Assembly: GCF_029338515.1 (NCBI RefSeq)
Contig: NZ_CP119988.1
Coordinates: 3,100,001-3,164,000 of the forward strand
Length of the DNA stretch: 64,000 nucleotides
Direction: 5' to 3'
DNA from: Haloglomus litoreum
GTDB taxonomy: Archaea > Halobacteriota > Halobacteria > Halobacteriales > Haloarculaceae
The first letter of the stretch is position 1, and each line of letters starts with the position of its first letter. Of the stretch, positions 1-8,660 are shown piece by piece. The notes beneath the pieces were generated by a model. The model was not told the DNA's origin. It did no database searches and saw only the letters and a program-made list of their open reading frames with translations. A program made the translations under genes and the position numbers.

Positions 1-903
1 ACGGCACTCCGGCTGGCCTGGCTGCTCCCAGTGGGTGGCTGGTTCGTCCTCGTCGGCGTGAACACGGTCGTGACCATCTATCCGGGGACCGTTCCGTCAC
101 CGAACCTCATCGCGCTGCTCATCGGTGCGTACGCCGTTCCTGTCGTGCTGGTCGGCGTCGGGCTTCCCGAGGGCCGCGGCGGGAGTGGGACGCCGGCACT
201 GGCCGCACTTCTCGCGCCCGTCACGCTCACCTACTACGCCCTCACCGCGACGCTCACGCCGCAGTTCTTCGGCCTAATCGTCCGTGTCCAGTCGTTCGCC
301 CACCTGCCGGCGTTCGTGTTCGTCGGAGTCGCACTCGGAGTGATACTGGTCCACAGGGGCCAGGGAGAGACTGCTCGGTCACTGGCGAAGCCAGATGGCG
401 GCGACACGGGCACGCGCACGCTGTTCGTCTCAGCAGCGAGCCTCGCGACTATCGGGCGGGTGGTGGTTGTCCTCCTGTTCGGACTTGCGCTCGCAACCAC
501 ACTCCCGCTCGGCTACGTCGACTTCACCACTGGGTCGATTCCAAGCACGACGCCGCCCGCGGAGTTCCAGGCGGTCACCTTCGCCGAACGCAGTCTGAAC
601 GGTCCGTACGCGACCGACCACGGGCCGTCAAGAATCGGGATCCACTACTACGCGGAGACGAACGCGAGCCCGCAGGTCAGTCCGATCAGGAGTTGGCTCC
701 GGGGCGGTGCGCCACCCGATTGTCCCGTACTTCTCCCCCGCGACTGGACGACGACTGGTGCCCAGTTGTATCCGGCAGCGCCAGAGACGCTGTCTCGGGA
801 ACAATACAACCGGTTCCTCGCCGAACGGAACGTGATCTACCAATCGAGCGGAGGCAATCCGCACGCGCTGGTGGTGCCGAGAGGGAATGCAACCACCTGT
901 TAG
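1..903 (+). CDS. Polytopic membrane protein, 5' end outside window
   Basis: The reading frame is open from base 1 to a TAG at 901-903, so the gene starts upstream of the window; the first in-window start candidate is a GTG at 31. Five hydrophobic stretches occupy roughly the first 170 residues counted from that GTG. A hydrophilic, probably extracytoplasmic C-terminal part of about 120 residues follows. I do not recognise the family. A role at the cell surface is only inferred from the topology. The next gene, an ABC ATPase, starts 144 bases downstream and need not be linked. Confidence 0.7.
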   Translation, partial: TALRLAWLLPVGGWFVLVGVNTVVTIYPGTVPSPNLIALLIGAYAVPVVLVGVGLPEGRGGSGTPALAALLAPVTLTYYALTATLTPQFFGLIVRVQSFAHLPAFVFVGVALGVILVHRGQGETARSLAKPDGGDTGTRTLFVSAASLATIGRVVVVLLFGLALATTLPLGYVDFTTGSIPSTTPPAEFQAVTFAERSLNGPYATDHGPSRIGIHYYAETNASPQVSPIRSWLRGGAPPDCPVLLPRDWTTTGAQLYPAAPETLSREQYNRFLAERNVIYQSSGGNPHALVVPRGNATTC

Positions 904-1047
904 TGAGCGGACAGGCTCCAGCAGGACTGACTCGACCGATGCCGCGTAACGGTCACATCGGCTGGGCATCACCACGACTTCGAGCGGCTACGCTCCAGAA
1001 GATCGAAAGCCGACAGCGTTAGGCCCCCGACCCCGGAACGGGGAGGC

Positions 1048-1764
1048 ATGGCAACGGAGAGGCAGGGATCGACCGACGCGACCGACACCGCGGAGCCGGT
1101 CCTGGCCGCGGCCGGCGTCTCGGTCGACCGGGGAGGAACACGCGTTCTCACGGACGTCTCCCTGGCCGTGCCGCCACAGGCCCGCATCCTCATCCGCGGG
1201 CCGAGCGGCGCCGGCAAGAGCACGCTGTTCCGCGTCCTCGGGCTGCTGGAACCACCCAACGAAGGGCGGATACTGGTCAGCGGGACCGACGCCGCCTCGC
1301 TCCCGGAGCGCAAGCGGGCGGCGTTGCGGCGCGACCACGTCGGCATCGTCTTCCAGGACTTCCAGCTCGTCCCAGACCTGACGGCCCGCGAGAACGCCGC
1401 GCTTCCGCAGGAACACGGCGGCGACCGGGACGGCGAATGGCTGGACGAACTGTTCGAGCGGCTGGACATCGTCGACCTCGCCGACCAGTACCCGGCGTCG
1501 CTCTCGGGCGGGGAGAAGCAACGTGTCGCCATCGCGCGGGCGCTGGCGAATCGGCCCGCTGTGGTGCTCGCCGACGAGCCGACCGGGCAACTCGACCCCG
1601 ACACCGAAGAGCGGGTGCTGGACCTGCTCGACGAGGCGACCCGCGAGACGGCGCTCGTGGTCGTGAGTCACGACCGAGCGCTGGGCGAGCGGTTCGAGCG
1701 GGTCGTGACGCTACGGGACGGGGAAGTACTCGAAGATGTGCCAGCATCGACTGGTTCGGATTGA
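1048..1764 (+). CDS. ABC transporter ATP-binding protein (LolD/MacB-like type)
   Basis: This 238-residue protein is a complete ABC ATPase that would power a membrane transporter from the cytoplasmic side. It shows Walker A GPSGAGKST (about residue 51), a Q-loop (FQDFQ), the signature LSGGEKQRVAIARAL (about 152), Walker B VVLADEPTG (about 172) and the switch histidine in VSHD. Length and motifs fit the family that partners with FtsX/MacB-type permeases. No permease gene lies next to it, so the partner is either upstream of the window or unlinked. The ATG at 1048 is preceded by GGGGAGGC, a plausible ribosome binding site. Confidence 0.88.
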   Translation: MATERQGSTDATDTAEPVLAAAGVSVDRGGTRVLTDVSLAVPPQARILIRGPSGAGKSTLFRVLGLLEPPNEGRILVSGTDAASLPERKRAALRRDHVGIVFQDFQLVPDLTARENAALPQEHGGDRDGEWLDELFERLDIVDLADQYPASLSGGEKQRVAIARALANRPAVVLADEPTGQLDPDTEERVLDLLDEATRETALVVVSHDRALGERFERVVTLRDGEVLEDVPASTGSD

Positions 1765-1829
1765 CCGACGACAGATACCGTCGCCACTATTTCCCGCCTC
1801 TGCCAGGATACCGCCCGGGGAAGAGTACT

Positions 1830-1851
1830 TGTGTTTGTGTACACAAACACA
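1830..1851. promoter_or_regulatory. Perfect 22-bp palindrome, probable VapBC operator
   Basis: The half-site TGTGTTTGTGT (1830-1840) is followed directly by its exact complement ACACAAACACA (1841-1851). The palindrome ends 5 bases before the antitoxin ATG at 1857. Type II antitoxins with ribbon-helix-helix-like folds commonly repress their own operons at such sites, so autoregulation is the likely role. Confidence 0.75.
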
Positions 1852-1856
1852 TATGC

Positions 1857-2138
1857 ATGGGAACGAAAACAATCGGGCTTCGCGAAGACGCGTACGAGCG
1901 GTTGAAAGCCCGGAAACGGGATGACGAGAGCTTCACGGACCTGGTGAATCGACTTCTCGACGAATCAACCGCTGACTGGCGAGAGGGATTCGGAACACTC
2001 CCCTCAGACGAAGCTACTGATCTCGAACAGTTCGCGAAAGAATCCCGCGAAGGACTCGGAGCAGGACTGGCAGACCGACAATCGAGAGCCGTGACGGCGT
2101 TGCGGGAGGTGGAGTCTGATGACGAGGAGAGTTCTTGA
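1857..2138 (+). CDS. VapB-type antitoxin
   Basis: This is a 93-residue acidic protein beginning MGTKTIGLREDAYERLKARK. That pattern is typical of the archaeal VapB (DUF217-type) antitoxins that precede VapC toxins. The N-terminal part would bind DNA and the acidic C-terminal part would cover the PIN toxin. I chose ATG 1857 because it begins the conserved domain and lies just after the operator palindrome. A longer open frame upstream runs through non-coding sequence. The gene overlaps the PIN toxin gene by 20 bases, which suggests translational coupling. Confidence 0.85.
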   Translation: MGTKTIGLREDAYERLKARKRDDESFTDLVNRLLDESTADWREGFGTLPSDEATDLEQFAKESREGLGAGLADRQSRAVTALREVESDDEESS

Positions 2139-2529
2139 TACCACGTTCCTGATCCACTACTGGGGTGGCGACCCACGGGCCGAACGGTATCTGGAGGCTC
2201 ACGAGGAGGAAGCGGAATTCCTGACGACGACGCTCAATCTCAAGGAGATCGCTGTCGGACGGCAGTTGCAGGGTGCGTTCGACCGGCAAGAAATCCTCGC
2301 GACGTTCGACTGGCTGACTGTCGTTCCGTTCGATATCGACCACGCGTTCGTTGCTGGTGAGCTGGAGGCAGTCCTCCGTCGAACCGAATCTCCGAATCAG
2401 GACCGGGTAAATGCAGTACTGGGAGATCTGCTGATTGCGGCCGTCGCCCGGGATCTCGATGCGGCCGTCGTCACGGAGAACGTCGACGACTTCGAGACGT
2501 TCGGGGGCGTAGCTGTCGAATCATACTGA
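2119..2529 (+). CDS. VapC-type PIN-domain ribonuclease toxin
   Basis: This 136-residue PIN-domain protein should be the toxic RNase of a type II toxin-antitoxin pair. The acidic metal-binding residues are visible: D7 in RVLDTTFLIHY, the glutamate in NLKEIAVG, and late aspartates in LGDLLIAAVARDLDAAVVTENVDDF. It overlaps the upstream antitoxin gene by 20 bases and has the usual family length. The target RNA cannot be told from the sequence. Confidence 0.88.
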   Translation: MTRRVLDTTFLIHYWGGDPRAERYLEAHEEEAEFLTTTLNLKEIAVGRQLQGAFDRQEILATFDWLTVVPFDIDHAFVAGELEAVLRRTESPNQDRVNAVLGDLLIAAVARDLDAAVVTENVDDFETFGGVAVESY

Positions 2530-2718
2530 TACTCATCTCGAGGGATTCTTCCTCCTGCGGGTTCGTCCAGTGCAATAATCGACCGTGGAGGATTCGGACG
2601 TCTGTTCCGTAGCACGTCGGGCCCTGGAATTACGTGCCGAGGCCAAGTTCGATAGCCTGTTCTTTCACTCACGGGAAGGGACAGGCGTATATCCCGGCCG
2701 CGATAGCAACCGCACGAC

Positions 2719-5064
2719 GTGAACGACACGGTCACGATAGGGGTGGTTGCGGTACTGGTGGTTCTGTCGGGGTGTTCCGGGCTCGCCCCGGGAGGGGCTG
2801 ATACGGATCCGTCCCCGGCCGGAACGCCGACACCCACGATACAGCCAGAATCGACGACGACTGGGACGCCGACGCCGACGGGCACACCGACGCCGCCGCC
2901 CGACTCGGATGGGGACGGCGTGGTCGACGACCGGGAACAGTCACTCGGTCTCGACCCCGAGCGGGCCGATACGGATGGCGACGGACTGAACGACGCCCAC
3001 GAGCTCCGACTCGGGACGAACGCGACGGTCCCCGACACCGACGGCGACGGGCTGGAGGACGGGCCCGAAGTCCGCGAGTACGGAACCGATCCGACGCGGG
3101 CAGACACCGACCGCGATACGCTCGACGACGGACGGGAGGTGGCCAACGGGTCGAGCAGTCCGGTTCGCTGGGACACCGACGACGACGGGCTGAACGACGC
3201 CCGCGAACTGGCGCTCGGGACGGACCCCACGGCTGCCGACACCGACGGCGACGGACTCTCGGATGCACACGAGGTGGTCCGGACCGACCGCTATCCGGGT
3301 GCCGACCCGCTCCGCAAGGACGTGTTCGTCGAGATCGACTACATGCGGGACTACGCCCTCCCGGCCGAGGAGCGCTCGCTCATCGTCGAGAAGTTCGCGA
3401 ACGCGCCCGTCGAGAACCCGGACGGCACGACCGGCATCACGCTGCATCTCCAGCGTGGCGAGCAGGTGCCGTACCGGCAGGTGCTGGACGATCGCGGGTC
3501 CGACGAGATCGAGTCCGAGTACTTCGACCACGCTCGAGAGGGCTACCACTACGCGATTCTGGTGGACCAGAGTGGACTCGCCGCGACGGAGGAACGAGAG
3601 ACGGTAGACGGAGCGGCCACCCCCGGAACCGGGCTGTTCCACGTCTCCGGGTCGGTCGATGACACACGGATGGGCACCACGTTCATGCACGAACTCGGGC
3701 ACTCGCTCGGCCTGAGTGGCGTCTACCGTGGCATCGACTCGACGACGGTCCCGTTCGAGCAGTACCCCAGCATGATGAACTACAACTCGCCGCCGGACTA
3801 CTACGGCTACACCGGCAACGGGTCGTCGTTCGACGACTGGGCGACCGTCGGGAAGCGGATGGACGAGCCGATCCGAACGCGAGGGGTCCGTGTCGACTGC
3901 GTCGACCCCACCTTCGCCGGCGGGAGCGGCAGCGCGGAGAACCCGTACGAGATCGCGAACGTGACGCAGCTCAACTGCATCCGCGCGGACCTGAGCGCGA
4001 ACTACGAACTCGTCGCGGACATCGACGCCACCGGACGCCGCGGGTTCGACCCGGTCGGTGACCGACTCGCCGGGGCGCCGTTCACCGGAACGCTCGACGG
4101 GAACGGGCACGCCATCTCCGGGCTGACACTCCGCCACCAGAACCGCAAGTACGTCGGACTGTTCGACATCATGGGTGGGACGGTCCTGGACCTCCGCATC
4201 ACCGACGCCGATGTCGTCGGGAAGAGCTACGTCGGCGTCCTGGCCGCCGAGAACCGGGGAACCATCAGGAACGTCACCATCTCGGGGTCGGTCAGCGGTG
4301 TCGATGGCGGCGTCGAGAGCGGCGACGCCATCGGCGGTGTCGTGGCCATCAACGGCGATGGCCTCGGCAACCGTGGGAACCTCCCGACCGACGCGACCAT
4401 CGCGCTGACGACCGCCGATGTCGACGTGAAGGGCGTCGATGGCGGCGGTCTCACGGCGTTCAACTACGGCCGCATCACCCGGTCGGCCGCGACCGGAAAC
4501 GTCACCGGCGCGTTCTACAACAGCCCCTCCGAGCTTGGCGGGCTGGCCGGAGGGAACGCCGGTCGCATCACGGAATCCTTCGCGACGGGCACCGTCAGCG
4601 GGGCGAGTAATGTCGGTGGGTTGGTCGGGGAGCACTATCGCGGCACAATCGCGGACACGTACGCCACGGGAACGGTCCGGGCGACGTACAAGGGCGTCGG
4701 GGGACTCGTCGGCACGCATCGCGAGGGCCGCATCGTTCGCTCGTACGCGAACGGCCGACTGGAGGTCGGGAACAGGGTGCCCGCCGTCGGCGCCATCGCC
4801 GGGCAGTCGCTCCGCGGCAGCGTGGAGGCGTCGTACTGGAACGCCGGCCGGTACGATGTCGACCAGGCCGTTGGCGAGCGGACCGATTCGCTCGAGGGCA
4901 TCGCCGACTCACCCGCGAACCGCTCCGCCTGGACCATCACGCCGGTCGAGAACCCGACCGGGGAGGCAGCACGCGATGCGCTCTCGGGCCTCTCGTTCGA
5001 TTCGGTCTGGAAGACGACCGACGGGCACCCGACGCTCGCCTGGGCCGAGAACCGCGATCGCTGA
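2719..5064 (+). CDS. Surface lipoprotein: Ca-binding repeats, metzincin-like site, GLUG repeats
   Basis: This 781-residue protein starts at GTG 2719 with a hydrophobic signal ending in the lipobox LSGC, so it is probably lipid-anchored outside the membrane. A Thr/Pro-rich linker follows, then several aspartate-rich thrombospondin type-3-like repeats (DSDGDGVVDD, DTDGDGL; about residues 60-190) expected to bind calcium. A metallopeptidase-like segment has HELGHSLGL (about 324) and a Met-turn-like SMMNY (about 352). The third zinc ligand expected three residues after the glycine is not His or Asp. The C-terminal half (about 480-715) consists of GLUG-type repeats (GGLVG, ATGTV) common in surface adhesins. 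Proteolytic activity is therefore uncertain. Confidence 0.75.
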   Translation: MNDTVTIGVVAVLVVLSGCSGLAPGGADTDPSPAGTPTPTIQPESTTTGTPTPTGTPTPPPDSDGDGVVDDREQSLGLDPERADTDGDGLNDAHELRLGTNATVPDTDGDGLEDGPEVREYGTDPTRADTDRDTLDDGREVANGSSSPVRWDTDDDGLNDARELALGTDPTAADTDGDGLSDAHEVVRTDRYPGADPLRKDVFVEIDYMRDYALPAEERSLIVEKFANAPVENPDGTTGITLHLQRGEQVPYRQVLDDRGSDEIESEYFDHAREGYHYAILVDQSGLAATEERETVDGAATPGTGLFHVSGSVDDTRMGTTFMHELGHSLGLSGVYRGIDSTTVPFEQYPSMMNYNSPPDYYGYTGNGSSFDDWATVGKRMDEPIRTRGVRVDCVDPTFAGGSGSAENPYEIANVTQLNCIRADLSANYELVADIDATGRRGFDPVGDRLAGAPFTGTLDGNGHAISGLTLRHQNRKYVGLFDIMGGTVLDLRITDADVVGKSYVGVLAAENRGTIRNVTISGSVSGVDGGVESGDAIGGVVAINGDGLGNRGNLPTDATIALTTADVDVKGVDGGGLTAFNYGRITRSAATGNVTGAFYNSPSELGGLAGGNAGRITESFATGTVSGASNVGGLVGEHYRGTIADTYATGTVRATYKGVGGLVGTHREGRIVRSYANGRLEVGNRVPAVGAIAGQSLRGSVEASYWNAGRYDVDQAVGERTDSLEGIADSPANRSAWTITPVENPTGEAARDALSGLSFDSVWKTTDGHPTLAWAENRDR

Positions 5065-5105
5065 GGGTGCCCTAGGGGGCTCGTCGAAGCCGCCTGTGAC
5101 GGCCG

Positions 5106-5669
5106 TCAGTCGGTTCGCGAGCGGTCCGATTCCGACCGACGCATGGCAAGGCTGGCCAGTTCCCGGAGCCCCGGAAGGCCGTGTCGATACCAGAGCACGA
5201 GGCCGACCGCCGTCAGCCCGAGGCCGAACAGGAACAGCGGTGAGCCCTCGATATCCCGGAGGTGTGCGAACAGGCCGACCGTCTCGGTCGCCGGCGGCGG
5301 GACCAGCGGCCACACCAGGAACCCGAGATCACCGAAACTCAGCGAGACGAGCGAGCCGAACGCGTCACCCACGAAATGCGAGACGTAGCCGATGGTGAAC
5401 GCCGTCGCCGAGCGGTCGGCGCCCCGAGCGCGGAACACCGCGACGACGGCGAGCATGATGAGCGTCCCCGTCAGCAGCGAGTGGGCCAGCGACCGGCCGT
5501 ACGGAAGGACGCCGACGTACCACGCCAGCGTCTTGTCGATGATGTCCGGGAGCTGGGTGCCGAGCCCGAGTGCGACGACCGGCAGGCCGACCGGTCGCGT
5601 GTCGAAACGGCCGCGCAGGTACAGCGTGTACGCGAGGTAGCCAAGTGCGGCGTGGGCCCAGGGCCACAT
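5106..5669 (-). CDS. YdjM/DUF457-type membrane-bound metal-dependent hydrolase family protein
   Basis: This is a 187-residue polytopic protein beginning MWPWAHAALGYLAYTLY. The conserved layout of the membrane-bound hydrolase family is visible: HAALG at the N-terminus, LGTQLPDIIDK, RSLAHSLL and YVSHFVGDA, in which His and Asp residues could bind a metal. I chose the ATG at 5669; the 20 codons upstream of it are charged and lack family character. The biochemical function of the family is poorly known. It converges on the lipoprotein gene. Confidence 0.75.
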   Translation of the reverse strand: MWPWAHAALGYLAYTLYLRGRFDTRPVGLPVVALGLGTQLPDIIDKTLAWYVGVLPYGRSLAHSLLTGTLIMLAVVAVFRARGADRSATAFTIGYVSHFVGDAFGSLVSLSFGDLGFLVWPLVPPPATETVGLFAHLRDIEGSPLFLFGLGLTAVGLVLWYRHGLPGLRELASLAMRRSESDRSRTD

Positions 5670-5760
5670 TCGGACGGATGTATCGCGGGCACGTGGATAG
5701 GTCGTTCGCTTGCCCCGGTATCCCGACACATTCTAACGCCCTCCCCCGAACACATCGACA

Positions 5761-6039
5761 ATGGCGACCCGACGGCGACAGCGGTTCGTCCACGCGCAGC
5801 TGGCGTGGATGCTGGCGACGGTGCTGGCCCTGTCGCTGCTTGGTTCGCTCTCGTACGAGCTGTTCTTCGTCGTCTCGCTCATCGGCTTCCTCGTCGTCGT
5901 CGAGTTGACCGCGCCGTTCAATGTGACGCCGCAGTGGCGCTCACGGCTGAAGTGGCTCATCGGCCTCGGCCTCGTCGTCTTCGGCTACATCGTCGTCCGG
6001 CGCATCCTCGCTATCCTGCCGCCCGGGGTGTTCGGCTGA
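5761..6039 (+). CDS. Small membrane protein of the MoxR cluster
   Basis: This 92-residue protein has about three transmembrane stretches: AWMLATVLALSLLG, LFFVVSLIGFLVVVEL and LKWLIGLGLVVFGYIVV. Its TGA abuts the GTG of the DUF4350 gene, so the two are co-translated. Haloarchaeal MoxR clusters often carry small membrane proteins in this position. Its function is unknown. Confidence 0.75.
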   Translation: MATRRRQRFVHAQLAWMLATVLALSLLGSLSYELFFVVSLIGFLVVVELTAPFNVTPQWRSRLKWLIGLGLVVFGYIVVRRILAILPPGVFG

Positions 6040-7134
6040 GTGCCACGGGAACTGCTGGGCATCGAGTGGGACGTGCCACGAGTGCTTCTGGTCGCGCTGG
6101 TGGCTGCGACACTGCTGGGCCTCGTCGTCGCCGCGAGCACCTCCTCGGCCGCCTTCGGACTCTACAACCCGGGTTGGGAGGGCACTTCGGAGCTCCGAGC
6201 CGTGGCCGACGAGACCGGTACCGAGACGACGGTCATCCAGAATACGACCGGCTACCGGAGCGCGGGCCCGGATTCGGTCGCGGTCGTCCTCGCCCCGGAC
6301 CGGGGCTACACCGACCGGGAGGCCGCCAGAATCCGTGCCTTCCTCGACCGTGGCGGCACGCTCGTCGTCGCCGAGGACGTCGGGACCGGTGGGAACGAGC
6401 TCCTCGCCGCCGTCGGCGCATCTGCCCGCGTCAACGGCACGCTCCTGCGTGACGAGCGGTTCAACTACCGTTCGCCCGCGATGCCCCTCGCGCGGAACGT
6501 GACCGCCAACGAGACACTCACGCGGGGCGTCGATCGGCTGACACTCAACTACGCGAGCGTCGTCGAACCGGGCGACGACAACACGACCGTCCTCGTCCGC
6601 TCGTCCGGATTCGCCTATCTGGACACCAACGACAACGGCGAACTCGACGATAGCGAGCGGCTGGCCTCGCGCCCGGTCGCGACCGTCGAGCGTGCCGGGC
6701 AGGGACGCGTCGTGGTCGTCTCGGACCCCAGCCTGTTCATCAACACGATGCTGGAGCGGTCCGGAAACCGACGGTTCGCCCGGAACCTGCTCGGGAGCGA
6801 GGAGCGTCTGCTGCTCGATTTCTCCCACACCGCCGACCTGCCGCCACTCACCCTCGCGGTGGTCACCGTCCGCAACACGCCGCTACTGCAGACACTCGTC
6901 GGCTGTCTCGCGGTCGGTCTCGTCGGCGCGTGGGGCGCTGGCTGGTTCGGTCGGTTCGGGGGGCTCCTGGGGCGTGTCCGCGGGGACGGCCGCTCCGCCG
7001 ACGCCGCGCCCGTGACGGAGGCCGACCTCGTGGCGTACCTCCGCGAGCGACACCCCGAGTGGGAGGAGTCGCGAATCCGGCGGATTGCACAAGGGATTTC
7101 AACGGAACGCGGCGAAGGTGGCGCAGATGACTGA
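6040..7134 (+). CDS. DUF4350 membrane protein
   Basis: This 364-residue protein has an N-terminal transmembrane helix. A DUF4350-like domain follows, with YNPGWEGTSELRAVADETG and the RIRAFLDRGGTLVVAED stretch; these resemble a glutamine-amidotransferase-like fold. Further along are a second membrane segment (about 285-305) and a cytoplasmic tail. The start is GTG 6040, directly after the preceding stop. The 3' end overlaps the MoxR ATPase gene by 8 bases. DUF4350, DUF58 and MoxR proteins typically occur together and are thought to form an envelope-associated chaperone or assembly system; the substrate is unknown. Confidence 0.8.
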   Translation: MPRELLGIEWDVPRVLLVALVAATLLGLVVAASTSSAAFGLYNPGWEGTSELRAVADETGTETTVIQNTTGYRSAGPDSVAVVLAPDRGYTDREAARIRAFLDRGGTLVVAEDVGTGGNELLAAVGASARVNGTLLRDERFNYRSPAMPLARNVTANETLTRGVDRLTLNYASVVEPGDDNTTVLVRSSGFAYLDTNDNGELDDSERLASRPVATVERAGQGRVVVVSDPSLFINTMLERSGNRRFARNLLGSEERLLLDFSHTADLPPLTLAVVTVRNTPLLQTLVGCLAVGLVGAWGAGWFGRFGGLLGRVRGDGRSADAAPVTEADLVAYLRERHPEWEESRIRRIAQGISTERGEGGADD

Positions 7135-8143
7135 CCCCGCGTCGGTGGCCGCGTCGGTCCGCGAGGAAGTGAGCAAGGTGCTCATCGGCAACGAGGACAC
7201 CGTCGACCGGCTGACCATCGCGTTGCTGACGCGCGGTCACGTCCTGCTCGAAGGCGTCCCCGGCGTCGCGAAGACGACGATGGCGAACCTCATGGCCCGG
7301 GCGACCGGCCTCGACTACAACCGCATCCAGATGACGCCGGACGTGCTGCCCGCCGACGTGACGGGCACGAACGTCTACCGCGAGAACATCGGCGACTTCC
7401 AGGTCCAGAAGGGACCCGTCTTCGCGAACGTGGTGGTGGCCGACGAGATCAACCGTGCCACGCCGAAGACACAGTCCGCGCTGTTGGAGGCGATGCAGGA
7501 GCGTACCGTCACCATCGAAGGCAACACTCACTCGCTCCCCGACCCTTTTTTCGTCGTTGCAACACAGAATCCAATAGAGTTCGAGGGGACCTTCGAGTTA
7601 CCAGAGGCGCAACGTGATCGCTTCCAGTTCAAGCTGACCGTCGACTTGCCCGACCGCGAGACGGAGTCGACGATTCTCGACCGATTCGACAGCGACCCTG
7701 GGCTCGGCCCGGACGATGTCGAGCAGGTCGTCGACCCCGAGGGGCTACAGGAGGCTCGCGACACCGTGACCGATATCCACGTCGCCCGGCCGGTCAAGGA
7801 GTACATTCTCGACCTCGTTGCAGCGACGCGTGACAGCCCGGACACCGCCCACGGCGCCTCACCGCGGGCCACGCTGGCCTTCCTCAACGCCGGCAAGGCG
7901 CAGGCCGCCATCGAGGGTCGCGAGTACGTCATCCCCGACGACGTGAAGGCGCTGGCCGAGCCCATCCTCGCGCATCGGCTCGTCCTGAGTACGGACGCCG
8001 AGTTGAGCGACGTGACCGCTCGCGAGGTGGTGCAGGACGTGGTCGGGTCGGTGGCGCCGCCGAGTGCAGAGGGGATGCTGGAGGAAGCTGATGAGGCTGA
8101 GGAGGCGGTCGGGGACGGTGGGACGCCCCCCGGGGAGAACTGA
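7127..8143 (+). CDS. MoxR-family AAA+ ATPase
   Basis: This 338-residue AAA+ ATPase has Walker A GVPGVAKTT (about 43), Walker B VVVADEINRA (about 103) and the sensor VATQNPIEFEGTFELPEAQ typical of MoxR. MoxR proteins act as chaperones with VWA or DUF58 partners. The start at ATG 7127 overlaps the DUF4350 gene by 8 bases and begins MTDPASVAASVREE; earlier in-frame codons belong to sequence read in the DUF4350 frame. The acidic C-terminal tail is variable. The DUF58 partner is not adjacent but lies about 6 kb downstream on the other strand. Confidence 0.92.
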   Translation: MTDPASVAASVREEVSKVLIGNEDTVDRLTIALLTRGHVLLEGVPGVAKTTMANLMARATGLDYNRIQMTPDVLPADVTGTNVYRENIGDFQVQKGPVFANVVVADEINRATPKTQSALLEAMQERTVTIEGNTHSLPDPFFVVATQNPIEFEGTFELPEAQRDRFQFKLTVDLPDRETESTILDRFDSDPGLGPDDVEQVVDPEGLQEARDTVTDIHVARPVKEYILDLVAATRDSPDTAHGASPRATLAFLNAGKAQAAIEGREYVIPDDVKALAEPILAHRLVLSTDAELSDVTAREVVQDVVGSVAPPSAEGMLEEADEAEEAVGDGGTPPGEN

Positions 8144-8248
8144 ACCACTCACGGAGGTGTCTGGCATCGCGAGATTAGGGGAGGCTTCTAGGACGACGCT
8201 AGTGGCCAGCGCCGGGAACATGGGAGCAAGCGCCAGCCACCGGCGTGG

Positions 8249-8518
8249 TTATGCAACCGCGTTGTCGTACTGGGTCGCAACTGGCTCCAGCGCCTGGAGG
8301 ATGATCTCGGCCTCAAGCGGTGAGAGGTCGAGTTCCCGGGCTGCAATCCGATGATTGACAGTGCCGTCGATGTACTCGTAGGCGTACTCGAGTGCGACGG
8401 CAAGTCCGTCGAGACCATGGCGCTCGATGTAGACTTCAATGTCCTCGTCCTCCTCGCGGCGGACGACAGCTGCGATAAGCGCTGGTGTGAACTCGACCGT
8501 TGTCTCCTCCCCAGTCAT
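8249..8518 (-). CDS. Small acidic protein of unknown function
   Basis: This is an 89-residue acidic protein beginning MTGEETTVEFTPALIAAVVR; a start eight codons earlier (8542) is also possible. It is divergent from the neighbouring archaeal ATPase gene and could share its promoter region. The C-terminal part (NHRIAARELDLSPLEAEIILQAL) resembles a small helical DNA-binding or antitoxin-like region. I do not recognise the family. Confidence 0.5.
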   Translation of the reverse strand: MTGEETTVEFTPALIAAVVRREEDEDIEVYIERHGLDGLAVALEYAYEYIDGTVNHRIAARELDLSPLEAEIILQALEPVATQYDNAVA

Positions 8519-8625
8519 CTCACCGTTGCGTAGGACCCACACCTCTATGAATTCCGGGTGAGGGGAGCATCTCCGGATTCGGTTCGAAGCACGTGTCAGC
8601 CCAGACTGCTCGCCGCAAACGATTA

Positions 8626-8660
8626 GTCATTATCGCAGTAATCATAATCCAGATAATGAC
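8626..8660. promoter_or_regulatory. Inverted repeat spanning the ATPase start codon
   Basis: GTCATTATC (8626-8634) and its exact complement GATAATGAC (8652-8660) flank a 17-base AT-rich spacer. The right arm contains the ATG at 8656. The site could be an operator or an mRNA hairpin occluding the start codon. Confidence 0.5.

Noticed and set aside
2941-4719. 592-codon open frame on the minus strand
   Set aside because: It lies entirely opposite the lipoprotein gene, has no recognisable domain and has a composition typical of GC-rich antisense shadows.
5262-6452. 396-codon open frame on the plus strand
   Set aside because: It crosses the start of the hydrolase gene and two coupled genes in a different frame, and is Arg/Pro-rich low-complexity sequence.
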